Shown: positions 6,897 through 14,488 of the stretch, one piece after another
Layout of the letters: the number at the start of each line of letters is the position of its first letter
Position numbering within the stretch: position 1 is the first letter of the stretch
Source of the DNA: JAFAZI01 sp035501255
GTDB lineage: Bacteria > Actinomycetota > Actinomycetes > JAFAQI01
Direction of reading: 5' to 3'
Assembly: GCA_035501255.1 (NCBI GenBank)
Contig: DATJWM010000191.1
Coordinates: 1 to 39,916, forward strand
DNA: 39,916 nucleotides
Notes under the pieces: generated by a model
Told to the model about the DNA's origin: nothing
Databases searched by the model: none
What the model saw: only the letters and a program-made list of their open reading frames with translations
Position numbers and translations under genes: made by a program

Positions 6897-8701
6897 AAAG
6901 GGCTGGCGGCTGCACCCGCTTTCGCGAGGGTGAAGGCCGCTCGCACGTCTTCGGGCGTCGTTGACTTCGCCAGCGCGAATCCGATCTGCTCGACAACGTC
7001 ATCTGCGATCGCATCCGACGTGAACCGGACGGCGGGCGAACGGCCTTCCTTCATGGCCCGGAGCGCCTTGCGCTGCCACGCGGCCAGTTCTGCGGCCTTG
7101 CCGACGGGCGTCGGGGCGCCCTTGGGCTGACCACCGGGTGCGTTCTTGTCGGCCACGGCAGGCTCGCCCGGCTTCGTCTCCCCGGTGTTCTCGCCGGGTG
7201 CGCCGGACGGCGTCTCGGGCGGCTTGCCGTCCGGCGTCTCGACCGTCGCTCCGCCGGCCATCAGCTCCGACACGAGCACCGGACCCTGCGCGGTCGAGAC
7301 GTACGCTTCCTTGAGCCCGGGCGGATCCTCGTCGATGCTCTCAGCCACCGTGTCGCCGCTGACCACGCCGAGGTTCATGTAGATCTGGTTGACCTGCGCC
7401 TCGACCAGACGGTCCTTGCCCTGGTCGAGGTCCTCGAACCACAGTTCGAGCTCCGGCTGGCCGAGCGCCTGCGCGATGACGATGTCGAGCAGGCCCTTGA
7501 GGTGGAGGGCCGGGTTGCGGACGGAGCGGATGAACTCGACGTCCTGGCTGACCTCGGCATCGCCCTTGCCGGATGTCACACCACCGCGCGAGGTCACGAA
7601 GCCCAGCGACCGCGGGTTCACGCCGTACGCGGCACAGGTGATGTGCATCAGCCATTCCTCGGCGTCGGTCGTGACATCGGGGTTCATCTGCTGGACGGCG
7701 TTGGTGCCGTTCGAGGCCGACGGGATGGGGATGACGCGGGACCGGGTGACGTCGTTGCCGGCGAGCAGGGCGTCGAGGTATTCGCGCAGTTCCTTGATCT
7801 GGGTCATGTCCCAGTTCTCGGGCGCTCGCAGGAACGCGGCGGGCAGCGTGCCCTCGGTGAACCGCGACAGGTCGAGCGTCTGCCGCCGCAGCGCCCGGTT
7901 GGCGGTCATCAGGACCCACTCGGCGGGCGGCGAGCCGTAGGGACTGCGAGACGTCTGCCAGTACGGCGCCGAGAGGATCTGGTTCTTCGGCCACCACCCC
8001 GACGGGAAGCCGCGGATCACCTGGATGTACGCGGGATCGGGCGGATCGGGCAGTCGGCCCCACTCGTCGACGATCGGGTAGATCGTCGTCCCGTCCACCA
8101 CTTCGAGGCCGTACAACTGGCCGGCGAGGGTCGGACGGAGGAACAGGGTCGCGGAGTCGGTGGTGAAGAGGTCGTGCGCCCACTGCACGAGCCATGCGCC
8201 CCACGGGTCCTCCTGGTTGGGCGTCAGGAAGAAGCCGGTGACGTCGTTGATGGCGGACTCGAGCTTGGCGCCGCGTGCCTTCGCCTCGGCGCGCGACTGG
8301 CCGGTCACCTGCCGCGGACGGATCGACCACGTCAGCGAGCGCAGGTCGTCCTTGCGCTTCTCGATGCACAGGCGGGCGATGTCGTAGTTCTCGGCGAACG
8401 CCCGCAGCGTCGGGAAGTCGAGCCCCTCGTACTTGCGGGGCTGCGTGCTGATGTTGTAGCCGGGGACGTAGTCCCAGCGGCGCGGCGCCTCTTCCTCGGT
8501 GCGGACCGGTGTGACCGGCGATCCCGGGCCGAGGTTGGCGAGCGAGGCATCCCCGCCCAACTGGCGGGACAGTTGCGCCAGCGAGGTCGTCGTGACCGGC
8601 GGCTCTCCGACGGGCACCGGACCCTTGGCGAGGTTGCCGCCGGCGCGCAGCCATGCGGTGTAGTCGCGCGAGTTCATGCGGCGCGGATCGGTGGCGATCA
8701 T
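6710..8701 (-). CDS. Phage portal protein (zero-frame product)
   Basis: The ATG at 8701 overlaps the terminase stop as ATGA. The zero-frame product is 663 residues, but only about 602 precede the frameshift site. Portal features include FAENYDIARLCIEKRKDDLR, WAHDLFTTDSATLFLRPTLA, the YPIVDEWGRLPDPPDPAYIQ segment, and ITCAAYGVNPRSLGFVTSRG followed by QDVEFIRSVRNPALHLKGLL, the pattern of the portal wing and stem helices. The dodecameric ring is the DNA entry channel and binds terminase. After about residue 500 there is a Pro/Gly/Thr linker, then a helical segment leading into the MuF domain. The last 60 zero-frame residues have poor protein character, which argues that the -1 fusion of about 830 residues is the meaningful product. 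Confidence 0.9.
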   Translation of the reverse strand: MIATDPRRMNSRDYTAWLRAGGNLAKGPVPVGEPPVTTTSLAQLSRQLGGDASLANLGPGSPVTPVRTEEEAPRRWDYVPGYNISTQPRKYEGLDFPTLRAFAENYDIARLCIEKRKDDLRSLTWSIRPRQVTGQSRAEAKARGAKLESAINDVTGFFLTPNQEDPWGAWLVQWAHDLFTTDSATLFLRPTLAGQLYGLEVVDGTTIYPIVDEWGRLPDPPDPAYIQVIRGFPSGWWPKNQILSAPYWQTSRSPYGSPPAEWVLMTANRALRRQTLDLSRFTEGTLPAAFLRAPENWDMTQIKELREYLDALLAGNDVTRSRVIPIPSASNGTNAVQQMNPDVTTDAEEWLMHITCAAYGVNPRSLGFVTSRGGVTSGKGDAEVSQDVEFIRSVRNPALHLKGLLDIVIAQALGQPELELWFEDLDQGKDRLVEAQVNQIYMNLGVVSGDTVAESIDEDPPGLKEAYVSTAQGPVLVSELMAGGATVETPDGKPPETPSGAPGENTGETKPGEPAVADKNAPGGQPKGAPTPVGKAAELAAWQRKALRAMKEGRSPAVRFTSDAIADDVVEQIGFALAKSTTPEDVRAAFTLAKAGAAASPLPAPASAGSSATSGRPTSTPSPTALDVRTGSARPLYPSTLRPDIRGARTSPSSLTQPQSFSR
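6876..6902 (-). promoter_or_regulatory. Candidate -1 programmed frameshift site (portal to MuF)
   Basis: On the minus strand, bases 6902-6896 read CCCTTTA, and in the portal frame they fall as C CCT TTA. That is exactly the X XXY YYZ slippery pattern. A -1 slip gives CCC TTT and continues ACC CGC into the MuF frame. Six bases downstream is a hairpin with stem CCGGC (6889-6885), loop GTCC and stem GCCGG (6880-6876), the usual position for a stimulator. Seen directly; that it works is inferred. An assembly indel is the alternative. Confidence 0.7.
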
Positions 8702-10023
8702 GCCGCGGCCTTCTCAGCCTTCTCGGCCGCCATCCGGTCGAGTTCCTGGCGCATGTAGTCACCCCACCCGGAGCCGCCCTCGGTCAGTTCGGTCAGGGCG
8801 TACACGACCGCATCGAGCCGGTCGTCGTGCTCGTTGGCGACCGGGAACGTCGTCTGCTGGTCTTCGAGCGCCTCGAACGTACCGATGTGGTGGACGCGGT
8901 TCTGCTCGTACAGGAGCGAGATCGGCTCGGCACGGAGCGTCTTGCCACGGGATGCGGTGATCTTCCGGACGGGTAGCCCGGGACGGACCTTCTGGACGGT
9001 CGACACGACCATGTCGCCGCCGTTGTTCACCTCGGCGAGGATCGCGTCGGCCTTGTGCGTGTCGTACGCATCGACGGCCTTCGTCGCCCAGCCGTTCGGC
9101 GAGAGGTGGTAGCCGTCCGCGGCCAGCACGTAGAGCTGTCCGTCCTTGCCCTTCGCGGCGACGGCGATCGCACTCTCGTCCGATTCCTCGTCGGCAGTGG
9201 CAGCCGGGTCGATCGCGACCACGATGCGGGCGTACTCGCGCTTCGGGTCGGGCATGACCCGGTTGCGCTCGATCCACTCGTACTGCCACAGCGCCCCGGG
9301 GACATCGACGAGCAGCTCGCCGGCGAGCTCCTGGCGCCCGGTGCGGGTGCCCTTGTACTTGGCGTACAGCAGCGCCCGGACGTCCTCGTGGAGGAACGGG
9401 TTGTCGTCCGTCGTGGCGTGCGTGACAGCCGTGCCCGGATCGGCGACGAGCGCGCGGATCTTCGGGCGGGGTTTCGGGGTCGTGGTGAAGATCGCCACCG
9501 GGTGCGAGCCGAGCCGCAGCCCGAACTCCATCATGGCGAAGGTGTCGTCGAGCTGGCGCCAGGCGGCGATCTCGTCGCCCCACACGACGCAGTGCTGCGG
9601 GCCGCGGAGGCGTTCGGGATCCTCCGGCAGGTAGGCGCCGAAGATGCGGCCCTCGGCGCCGTTGGGCCACGTCACCACGCCGCGGTTGCTGTTGAACCGG
9701 ACGCGGGGATTGGCGACCTTCAGCCCCGAGACACCGTCCACGCACGTCTCACGGGCGTCCTGGAGCGTCGTGCTGATGATCGCGGCTCGATGCCCACCGG
9801 ACGCGCCAGCGATGCACGCCGGGCCTTCCATGTGGGCATCGAGCCAATGTGCGGCGGCGTCCGTCTTGCCGGCGCCGCGTCCGGCCATCAGCAGCCAGTA
9901 GTGCCACGGACCAGTGGGCGGCAACTGGTGCGGGCGGGGTGTCCATCGCGTGACGGGCAGGGCGAACCGCTTCGCGGCGACCGCGAAGGGATCGAGCTGC
10001 CCGGGCGCGATGGCGAGCGTCAT
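8698..10023 (-). CDS. terL: Terminase large subunit
   Basis: The 441-residue DNA-packaging motor. The ATPase domain has Walker A GRGAGKT at residues 48-54 and a Walker B strand (CVVWGDE, about residue 150) followed by a coupling region (IFTTTPKPRPKIRALVADPG). The C-terminal nuclease domain has VVAIDPAATADEESDESAI, with the first metal-binding Asp, and HDDRLDAVVYAL, with the last acidic residues. The protein cuts the concatemer and pumps DNA through the portal. Length is usual for the Terminase_6-type family. Its stop overlaps the portal ATG. Among the most secure calls in the window. Confidence 0.95.
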   Translation of the reverse strand: MTLAIAPGQLDPFAVAAKRFALPVTRWTPRPHQLPPTGPWHYWLLMAGRGAGKTDAAAHWLDAHMEGPACIAGASGGHRAAIISTTLQDARETCVDGVSGLKVANPRVRFNSNRGVVTWPNGAEGRIFGAYLPEDPERLRGPQHCVVWGDEIAAWRQLDDTFAMMEFGLRLGSHPVAIFTTTPKPRPKIRALVADPGTAVTHATTDDNPFLHEDVRALLYAKYKGTRTGRQELAGELLVDVPGALWQYEWIERNRVMPDPKREYARIVVAIDPAATADEESDESAIAVAAKGKDGQLYVLAADGYHLSPNGWATKAVDAYDTHKADAILAEVNNGGDMVVSTVQKVRPGLPVRKITASRGKTLRAEPISLLYEQNRVHHIGTFEALEDQQTTFPVANEHDDRLDAVVYALTELTEGGSGWGDYMRQELDRMAAEKAEKAAA

Positions 10024-10030
10024 CGTGGGC

Positions 10031-10675
10031 TCAGGCGCCGTAGTTGCCGCTAACGAGCTGGGCGGAGACGACGGGCGCGGTGCCGTTGGGCAGCCCGACG
10101 GCGACGTAGAACCCGGTCTTGGCCGAGTCGGTGATCGAGAGGATGTAGCTGCCGTCGGCCTTCGTCTGGCTGAGGAGCGCCTTCTTCGCGGTCAGCGCCC
10201 CGAAGTCGGAGCCGCTGGATGCCTTGGCGGCGACCGCGCCGGATGCACTCGTGGCGGTGAGCCCGATGCCGGTCGCTGCGTCACTGAGCCAGATCAGGAT
10301 CGGGATCGACCGGGCGAGGTTGTTCCCCGCGGCGTCCTTCGCCTGGATCGTGACCTCGCAGACGTTCGACGACCCGGCGGCCGGCGTCAGCGTGAACGCG
10401 GCAGGCGTGTCGGTGATCGCGAGCCCGGCGCGATCCGTCTCGCGCTGGCTGATGATCGTGATCGTGGCGTTGATGGCGTGGGTCGCCTTGGCCGTGTCGG
10501 CGTAGCCGCGCCGGCCGCGCCACGTCGTGCCCTGCGTGCCTTCGATGAACAGGATGGCCTCGGTGCCGATGAAGCCGATGAAGGGCGCCACGTGGCTTGT
10601 CGCGGCGGCCGAGACGGTGATGAGCTCGTCGTTCGGGCCGATGGCTGCGGCGAGGGTGATGGTCGAGTCGGACAC
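10031..10675 (-). CDS. Ig-like structural protein between the terminase genes
   Basis: A 214-residue protein, rich in Ala, Ser and Thr and all-beta in character. The start SDSTITLAAAIGPNDELITV is followed by a segment about an initiation-like loop (FIGTEAILFIEGTQGTTWRG) and a C-terminal Ig/Big-like domain (AGSSNVCEVTIQAKDAAGNN, DGSYILSITDSAKTGFYVAV). This suggests a decoration, head fibre or tail-spike-type surface protein. Its place between small and large terminase genes, well before the other virion genes, is unusual. No signal peptide or enzyme motif is seen. Role inferred only from composition and fold pattern. Confidence 0.6.
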   Translation of the reverse strand: MSDSTITLAAAIGPNDELITVSAAATSHVAPFIGFIGTEAILFIEGTQGTTWRGRRGYADTAKATHAINATITIISQRETDRAGLAITDTPAAFTLTPAAGSSNVCEVTIQAKDAAGNNLARSIPILIWLSDAATGIGLTATSASGAVAAKASSGSDFGALTAKKALLSQTKADGSYILSITDSAKTGFYVAVGLPNGTAPVVSAQLVSGNYGA

Positions 10676-10684
10676 GGGTTCTCC

Positions 10685-11389
10685 TTAGTTCCGGGATGTG
10701 GCGTTGACGGCCGCGAGGGATGGGGACAGGGCGGCGAAGCCCTCGGAAGCGAGCAGGCGGGCCTTGGCGTAGCGGTCGGGATCGAGCTCCAGTCCGTCGA
10801 TGACCTTCTCGACCACCGATGCGATCAGGTCGGCCTGCCGTTCGACGAGGTCGACGATGCGGCTCTGGATGCCCGCGTCCACGGCCGCCTTGGCGTACTT
10901 CGCGAGACGGTCGGCCCACTCGCCGTAGAGCTTCACGAGCGCCCGGACCTCTTCGGAGACGGGGATCGCGTCGCCGTCGCGGGTCAGGTCGAGGATGTCG
11001 CCGATCAGCCCGACCCGGCCGGTATCCGCGGTGACCATCGCCTGCACGCTCTGGCGCAGGAATGCGACGTTGCCGGCGGCTTCCCAGACGAGTTCGAGCA
11101 GGGCCTGCGCCGGGTCCTTCTCGATCGGCTCGCCGAACTTCGCCAGCGCGGCGGCGGCCGCGAGTTGCTTGCCGTGGCTGCGGCCGTTCGGGGTGCGCCC
11201 GAAGTGCAGCCAGCAGTTCCCGAAGCCCGGGTGATCCGTCCGCGTTCCCGCGTGCTGGCGGCAGGGCTTGCCGGTGCTCTTGATGATCGCGCCGCACCGG
11301 AGTCCTGTTGCCCTTTCGGGAGAGGTCGAACCTTCCGGGTCAACCGCTCGCGAGAGGGCAACAGGGGTGCCCGTGGTCGGTGGGCTCAT
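10685..11389 (-). CDS. Probable terminase small subunit
   Basis: A 234-residue protein whose ATG at 11389 overlaps the previous stop. An N-terminal Cys/His segment (RCGAIIKSTGKPCRQHAG, then FGNCWLHFGRTPNGRSHGKQ) has the C-x-C...C-x-x-H layout found at the start of many phage small-terminase-like proteins. The rest is helical (LLELVWEAAGNVAFLRQSVQ, VVEKVIDGLELDPDRYAKAR), suited to a ring that binds the packaging start site. Position upstream of terL supports the call. The gene for an Ig-like protein intervenes, so a different DNA-binding role cannot be excluded. Confidence 0.65.
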   Translation of the reverse strand: MSPPTTGTPVALSRAVDPEGSTSPERATGLRCGAIIKSTGKPCRQHAGTRTDHPGFGNCWLHFGRTPNGRSHGKQLAAAAALAKFGEPIEKDPAQALLELVWEAAGNVAFLRQSVQAMVTADTGRVGLIGDILDLTRDGDAIPVSEEVRALVKLYGEWADRLAKYAKAAVDAGIQSRIVDLVERQADLIASVVEKVIDGLELDPDRYAKARLLASEGFAALSPSLAAVNATSRN

Positions 11390-11730
11390 GCGCTGCCCCC
11401 GGCGACGAGTGCCAGCCGCGGACGTTCGATCGGCTCATCGGTGACAAGGCCGACCGGCTTCAGCCAGTGCGCGAAGATCCCCTCGTCCGCCACCCGAACG
11501 CCGAGCATCCCGTGGATGGACACGGCCTCGGCGACCTGCTCATGGGTCACCGCGAGTTCGTTCCCGTCGGTGGCAGCCAGCATCACGGCGACGATGCCGC
11601 CGTACAGGTTCGCCAGTTCTCCGGCCTGATCCGCGCGCTGGCGTTCGGAGAGGGCGATCTCACGGAGACGGGCGATCTGGCGGTTCTTGTCCACCTCGAA
11701 CATGGCAGCGGTGATCGGGTCGGTGGCCAT
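11386..11730 (-). CDS. Hypothetical helical protein upstream of small terminase
   Basis: A 114-residue protein. The ATG at 11730 is coupled as TGATG. It is helical throughout (FEVDKNRQIARLREIALSER, ANLYGGIVAVMLAATDGNEL) with an HTH-like stretch (AVTHEQVAEAVSIHGMLGVR). It precedes the small terminase and overlaps it by ATGA, so it may belong to packaging or its control. Not a recognised family. Confidence 0.6.
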   Translation of the reverse strand: MATDPITAAMFEVDKNRQIARLREIALSERQRADQAGELANLYGGIVAVMLAATDGNELAVTHEQVAEAVSIHGMLGVRVADEGIFAHWLKPVGLVTDEPIERPRLALVAGGSA

Positions 11731-12032
11731 CAGGACTCGATGACCTCGCGCTCGAATACCCATGCCCCCGGACCGCTAGAGCCGTCGTACCGCCGCGAGG
11801 GCCACTTCGCGTATTCGCCTTCCGGCGCCTCGACGAACGTGTAGACGAGCCGCGGATTGCCCGGTCCGCTCCAGTCGAGCTTGGTTTCGGTTGCGTTCTC
11901 CGGGCGGTAGTGCGATCGGGCGAACCGCTCGCGGTCCGCCGCATCGAGAGCGGCAAGCGCCAGCTCGCGAGTCGCGTACACCTCGACGCCGTCCACGCCG
12001 TAGTCGCCGCCGGGGACGAGATAGACCTTCAC
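11730..12032 (-). CDS. Hypothetical protein, 100 residues
   Basis: The GTG at 12032 overlaps the upstream stop as GTGA. The protein opens MKVYLVPGGDYGVDGVEVYA and includes TRELALAALDAADRERFARS, a pattern of a small alpha/beta domain in which a residue or signal is tracked by a Y-A-T-x-E-x-A-x-x-A motif common in tiny phage proteins. A YTFVEAPEGEYAKWPSRRYD segment follows. No function is assigned. It lies at the junction of the probable lysis cassette and packaging genes. Confidence 0.6.
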   Translation of the reverse strand: MKVYLVPGGDYGVDGVEVYATRELALAALDAADRERFARSHYRPENATETKLDWSGPGNPRLVYTFVEAPEGEYAKWPSRRYDGSSGPGAWVFEREVIES

Positions 12033-12259
12033 GCGCCCACCTCGTCGGTGTCAGTCGGCACGAGCGCGTGCAGCACGTCGTCCCGCGTCGCCTGGAGTTC
12101 GGCCCGGTGCGCCTCGAGCCGTGCGATCGTCGCCGTCAGTTCGCGCATCGGTCGATCCACGTCCCACGCCGGGACGGTCCCCCGCGGGTGAGCGCGTTGA
12201 TAGAGCCGGAACCCGATCAGCCCCGCGAGGGTGGCATAGACGGCGACCGCGACGATCAC
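12029..12259 (-). CDS. Small single-span membrane protein with coiled coil (spanin- or holin-like)
   Basis: A 76-residue protein. The GTG at 12259 overlaps the previous stop. Residues 1-20 (MIVAVAVYATLAGLIGFRLY) form one membrane span, and residues about 35-65 (PMRELTATIARLEAHRAELQ) form a coiled coil. This is the shape of an i-spanin or antiholin-type accessory, and it follows a two-span holin-like gene and a peptidase. The lysis role is inferred from shape and context. Confidence 0.6.
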   Translation of the reverse strand: MIVAVAVYATLAGLIGFRLYQRAHPRGTVPAWDVDRPMRELTATIARLEAHRAELQATRDDVLHALVPTDTDEVGA

Positions 12260-12462
12260 TGGCGCTTCGCCTGCTTTGCCTGATGCGCGCTCACGACCTG
12301 TGCCGCAATCGCTGGACTGTTGGCGATCAGCATCACCACCGCACCGATCGCCGCGACGATCAGGTCGTTCAGTGCTGGTGCGAACCCGGCGATGTAGGCG
12401 ATGACGGCATAGACAGCGAGCAGCGCGCCGAGCCAGGCGTTCGCAGGACGGTTGAGGATCAT
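12256..12462 (-). CDS. Holin-like membrane protein
   Basis: A 68-residue protein with ribosome site GGAGG about eight bases before the ATG at 12462. It has two hydrophobic spans (AWLGALLAVYAVIAYIAGFA and LIVAAIGAVVMLIANSPAIA) and a short basic C-terminus (HQAKQAKRQ), matching small phage holins. It lies five bases after the C1A peptidase gene, the usual holin-next-to-lysin arrangement. Confidence 0.7.
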   Translation of the reverse strand: MILNRPANAWLGALLAVYAVIAYIAGFAPALNDLIVAAIGAVVMLIANSPAIAAQVVSAHQAKQAKRQ

Positions 12463-12466
12463 CGGG

Positions 12467-13213
12467 TCAGCCTCCGACGTGTGGATCCGGCGAGATGTCG
12501 GCCGTCGTCCAGGCGTCGTGCATGGCGTGCAGACATCCCGCGTACGGGTCGTACGAGTTGCCGTTGCTGCCCCACGCCGCGCCCCACGAGTTGCGCACGA
12601 GGAACGACCCACCAGCGACGTTGTCGTCCCAACCGAAGATGAAGCGCGCGTGTCCGCCGACCACCGAACCGACCGGCTTCGGCAGGACACCGTTCACCGG
12701 CTTGAACCAGTTGCCGTACCAGCTCGTGGCGATCCAGATCGGCACCTTGAGCTGCGCCAGGGCAGACTTGATCGTCGCCGCCGCGAAGCTGACCGCGTGG
12801 TAGCTCGCGATCTTGAACTCGGGCGCCGTGGCCGGCTTGCCGGTGAGCGGCTGACCCTGCTTCAGCAGCACGTTCAACGCCGCGCGAACCGTCGTACCGC
12901 GCTGGTCGTTCGGCGGACCCGGCAGACCGTCGATGGCCTCGGCGTGCGTGTACAGCCATTCCTCGTCGAGTGGCGGCCAGCCGGACGGCCAATCGCCGTC
13001 GGAACGCTCTTCCTGCTGCCGTGCGCCGGTTCCCGAGAACGCCACGCATCGGCCGGTGTTGCCCTGGTTGAGAACTGGCGCCAGGAGTGACAAAACGAAC
13101 CGTCGCGGCAGCGGCGCGGCCATATCGAGGTGTTCCTCGACCTTGTAGTCGCGATGGTCGGGATGCGACGGATACGCGCCGAGGAGGCGTTCGTCGAGGA
13201 TGAGATCAGCCAT
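12467..13213 (-). CDS. Papain-family (C1A) cysteine peptidase, candidate endolysin
   Basis: A 248-residue protein with a strong GGAGG site before the ATG at 13213. Visible C1A motifs: the oxyanion Gln50 and nucleophile Cys56 in LNQGNTGRCVAFSG, catalytic His188 in VVGGHARFIFGWDD, and Asn208 in FLVRNSWGAAWGSNGN. No signal peptide is present, and the first 45 residues could be a short pro-segment. Its place among small membrane protein genes suggests a lysis enzyme that cuts peptide bonds, perhaps the cross-bridge peptides of the host wall. No lysozyme, amidase or other muralytic gene is recognisable nearby. Alternatives are virion protein processing or a host-directed protease. Confidence 0.85.
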   Translation of the reverse strand: MADLILDERLLGAYPSHPDHRDYKVEEHLDMAAPLPRRFVLSLLAPVLNQGNTGRCVAFSGTGARQQEERSDGDWPSGWPPLDEEWLYTHAEAIDGLPGPPNDQRGTTVRAALNVLLKQGQPLTGKPATAPEFKIASYHAVSFAAATIKSALAQLKVPIWIATSWYGNWFKPVNGVLPKPVGSVVGGHARFIFGWDDNVAGGSFLVRNSWGAAWGSNGNSYDPYAGCLHAMHDAWTTADISPDPHVGG

Positions 13214-13499
13214 TTGGAACCTCCGTCGGCAGCACCATCGGCGGCCGGTAGCCGGGCACGGTCACAAGACGGGCGACGAGTCCTGATGGCGCTTCATCGC
13301 GGACGGCTGGCATCACGGCTTCGACGTAGAGCGTCGTGCCTTCACGCATGAACCCGTCCCAGCCCTCCGGGATCACCACGTAGGTCGTCGGGCCGAGCAT
13401 CGGTTGCGGTGCCGGTGCAGCCGATCGCAGGGCCGACATGACGCAGTCGCAGTCCGGGCGAGCGCATGGACCGGAGTGGCCCCATGAGATCTCGTTCAC
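13206..13499 (-). CDS. Hypothetical Cys-containing protein upstream of the peptidase
   Basis: A 97-residue protein from the GTG at 13499 (GTGA coupling to the tiny gene before it). A Cys cluster near the start (GHSGPCARPDCDCVMSAL) may bind metal. The rest contains a beta segment (TTYVVIPEGWDGFMREGTTL). Its end overlaps the peptidase start by eight bases, so the two are probably co-translated. No family recognised. Confidence 0.55.
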   Translation of the reverse strand: MNEISWGHSGPCARPDCDCVMSALRSAAPAPQPMLGPTTYVVIPEGWDGFMREGTTLYVEAVMPAVRDEAPSGLVARLVTVPGYRPPMVLPTEVPNG

Positions 13500-13558
13500 C
13501 GAACGTCCTCGGGATGGTCAGACGGGTCGTTCGGGTCGCGCGGCAGTGGCTCGCTCAC
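13496..13558 (-). CDS. Tiny ORF of 20 residues
   Basis: GTG at 13558 and TGA at 13496 each overlap the neighbouring genes as GTGA, filling exactly the space between them. The peptide is acidic (begins MSEPLPRDPNDPSDHPEDVR). Support is only from the two-sided overlap. Confidence 0.35.
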   Translation of the reverse strand: MSEPLPRDPNDPSDHPEDVR

Positions 13559-13815
13559 GGACGGAGCTCGGGCGGGAAGAACGACGGGATGCGGCGCCAG
13601 AGCTGCCAATAGGCGGCGTAGCCGTCGCCTTCGCATCGCTCAAAGGCTTGCCAGCGCCAGCCGTATCCATCGCGCCTCGCATCGATGTCCGCGATGTTCA
13701 GCGCATGGATGTGGTCGATGACGCGGATCGTGTAGCTGAAGACCAGCAGGGCGCGGATCACCAGGATGGCGCACAGGGCGAACGACGCGGCCAGGCCTGC
13801 GGCGATGGCGTCCAC
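13555..13815 (-). CDS. Small membrane protein, 86 residues
   Basis: The GTG at 13815 overlaps the upstream stop (TAGTG). A further GTG at 13827 is possible. One strong span occupies residues about 2-28 (IAAGLAASFALCAILVIRAL), followed by an amphipathic region and a Trp-rich soluble tail (YGWRWQAFERCEGDGYAAYW). It is the third of three consecutive small membrane genes before the peptidase. Possible holin partner or other membrane factor. Confidence 0.55.
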   Translation of the reverse strand: MDAIAAGLAASFALCAILVIRALLVFSYTIRVIDHIHALNIADIDARRDGYGWRWQAFERCEGDGYAAYWQLWRRIPSFFPPELRP

Positions 13816-14144
13816 TACCGCCGCCACCGCGGCAACCGCAGGTCGTGATTCGCCCAGAAGTGGCCGAGGATCAGCAGGGACGAGGCGATGACGAGCCCGC
13901 GGATCGTGTTCATCACGAAGCGCCCGATCGTGATGTAGTCGGGCGTGCCGATCGACCACGCAGAGACGAGCGTGACGACCGCGATGAGGAACAGGGTCGT
14001 CGTCAGCGGTCCGTCGACGTAGGTGATCCAGTCGTGGATCGTCCGGTGCCTTCGAAGCGCCCGCAGGAACGTCTCGAACAGCGCCACGCCCGACAGGACG
14101 ATCGCGGCGAGCGACGCGATGATGGCGAGCTGCTGGTAGGTCAC
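13815..14144 (-). CDS. Three-span membrane protein (holin-like)
   Basis: A 109-residue protein. The GTG at 14144 overlaps the upstream stop as GTGA. Three hydrophobic segments are visible: LAIIASLAAIVLSGVALFET, PLTTTLFLIAVVTLVSAW and IRGLVIASSLLILGHFW, with a basic loop (LRALRRHRTIHDW) between the first two. Size and topology fit a class I holin or a small membrane moron. Function inferred from the surrounding lysis genes. Confidence 0.6.
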   Translation of the reverse strand: MTYQQLAIIASLAAIVLSGVALFETFLRALRRHRTIHDWITYVDGPLTTTLFLIAVVTLVSAWSIGTPDYITIGRFVMNTIRGLVIASSLLILGHFWANHDLRLPRWRR

Positions 14145-14392
14145 AGCCGCCGCGTCCCGACGAGCCGGATGACCGCACCGCGGTTCAGGATCGCCAGCAG
14201 GCCGCCCATCTCGACCCCAAACAGGCCCAGATCGACCGAGGACGGCGACGGCAGATGCGCCAGCTCGAACAGGGACGGCGCGAAGAGCGAGTACAGGATC
14301 TGGATCGTCATCACGATCACCAGGACCACTGCGGCGATCTCGGCGATGCGATCGAGCCGCGCCTGTCGCTGCGGATCGGCAGGAGCCGGCAT
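14141..14392 (-). CDS. Small membrane protein, 83 residues
   Basis: ATG at 14392. A charged N-terminus (DPQRQARLDRIAEI) precedes one long span (AAVVLVIVMTIQILYSLFAP), and a second, weaker hydrophobic stretch lies near GVEMGGLLAILNRGAVIRL. It is the first of the run of small membrane genes and follows the Panacea-like gene after a 96-base gap with no other supported gene. Holin, antiholin or a toxin-type membrane peptide are all possible. Confidence 0.55.
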   Translation of the reverse strand: MPAPADPQRQARLDRIAEIAAVVLVIVMTIQILYSLFAPSLFELAHLPSPSSVDLGLFGVEMGGLLAILNRGAVIRLVGTRRL

Positions 14393-14488
14393 TCACGCCG
14401 ACCATGCAAGTCGTGTCTCAGTTGACCGGCCCGGACGCGCAGCGACTCGAAAGCACGCCGGCATCTCAGCGTCCACACGTCGAAGTGG

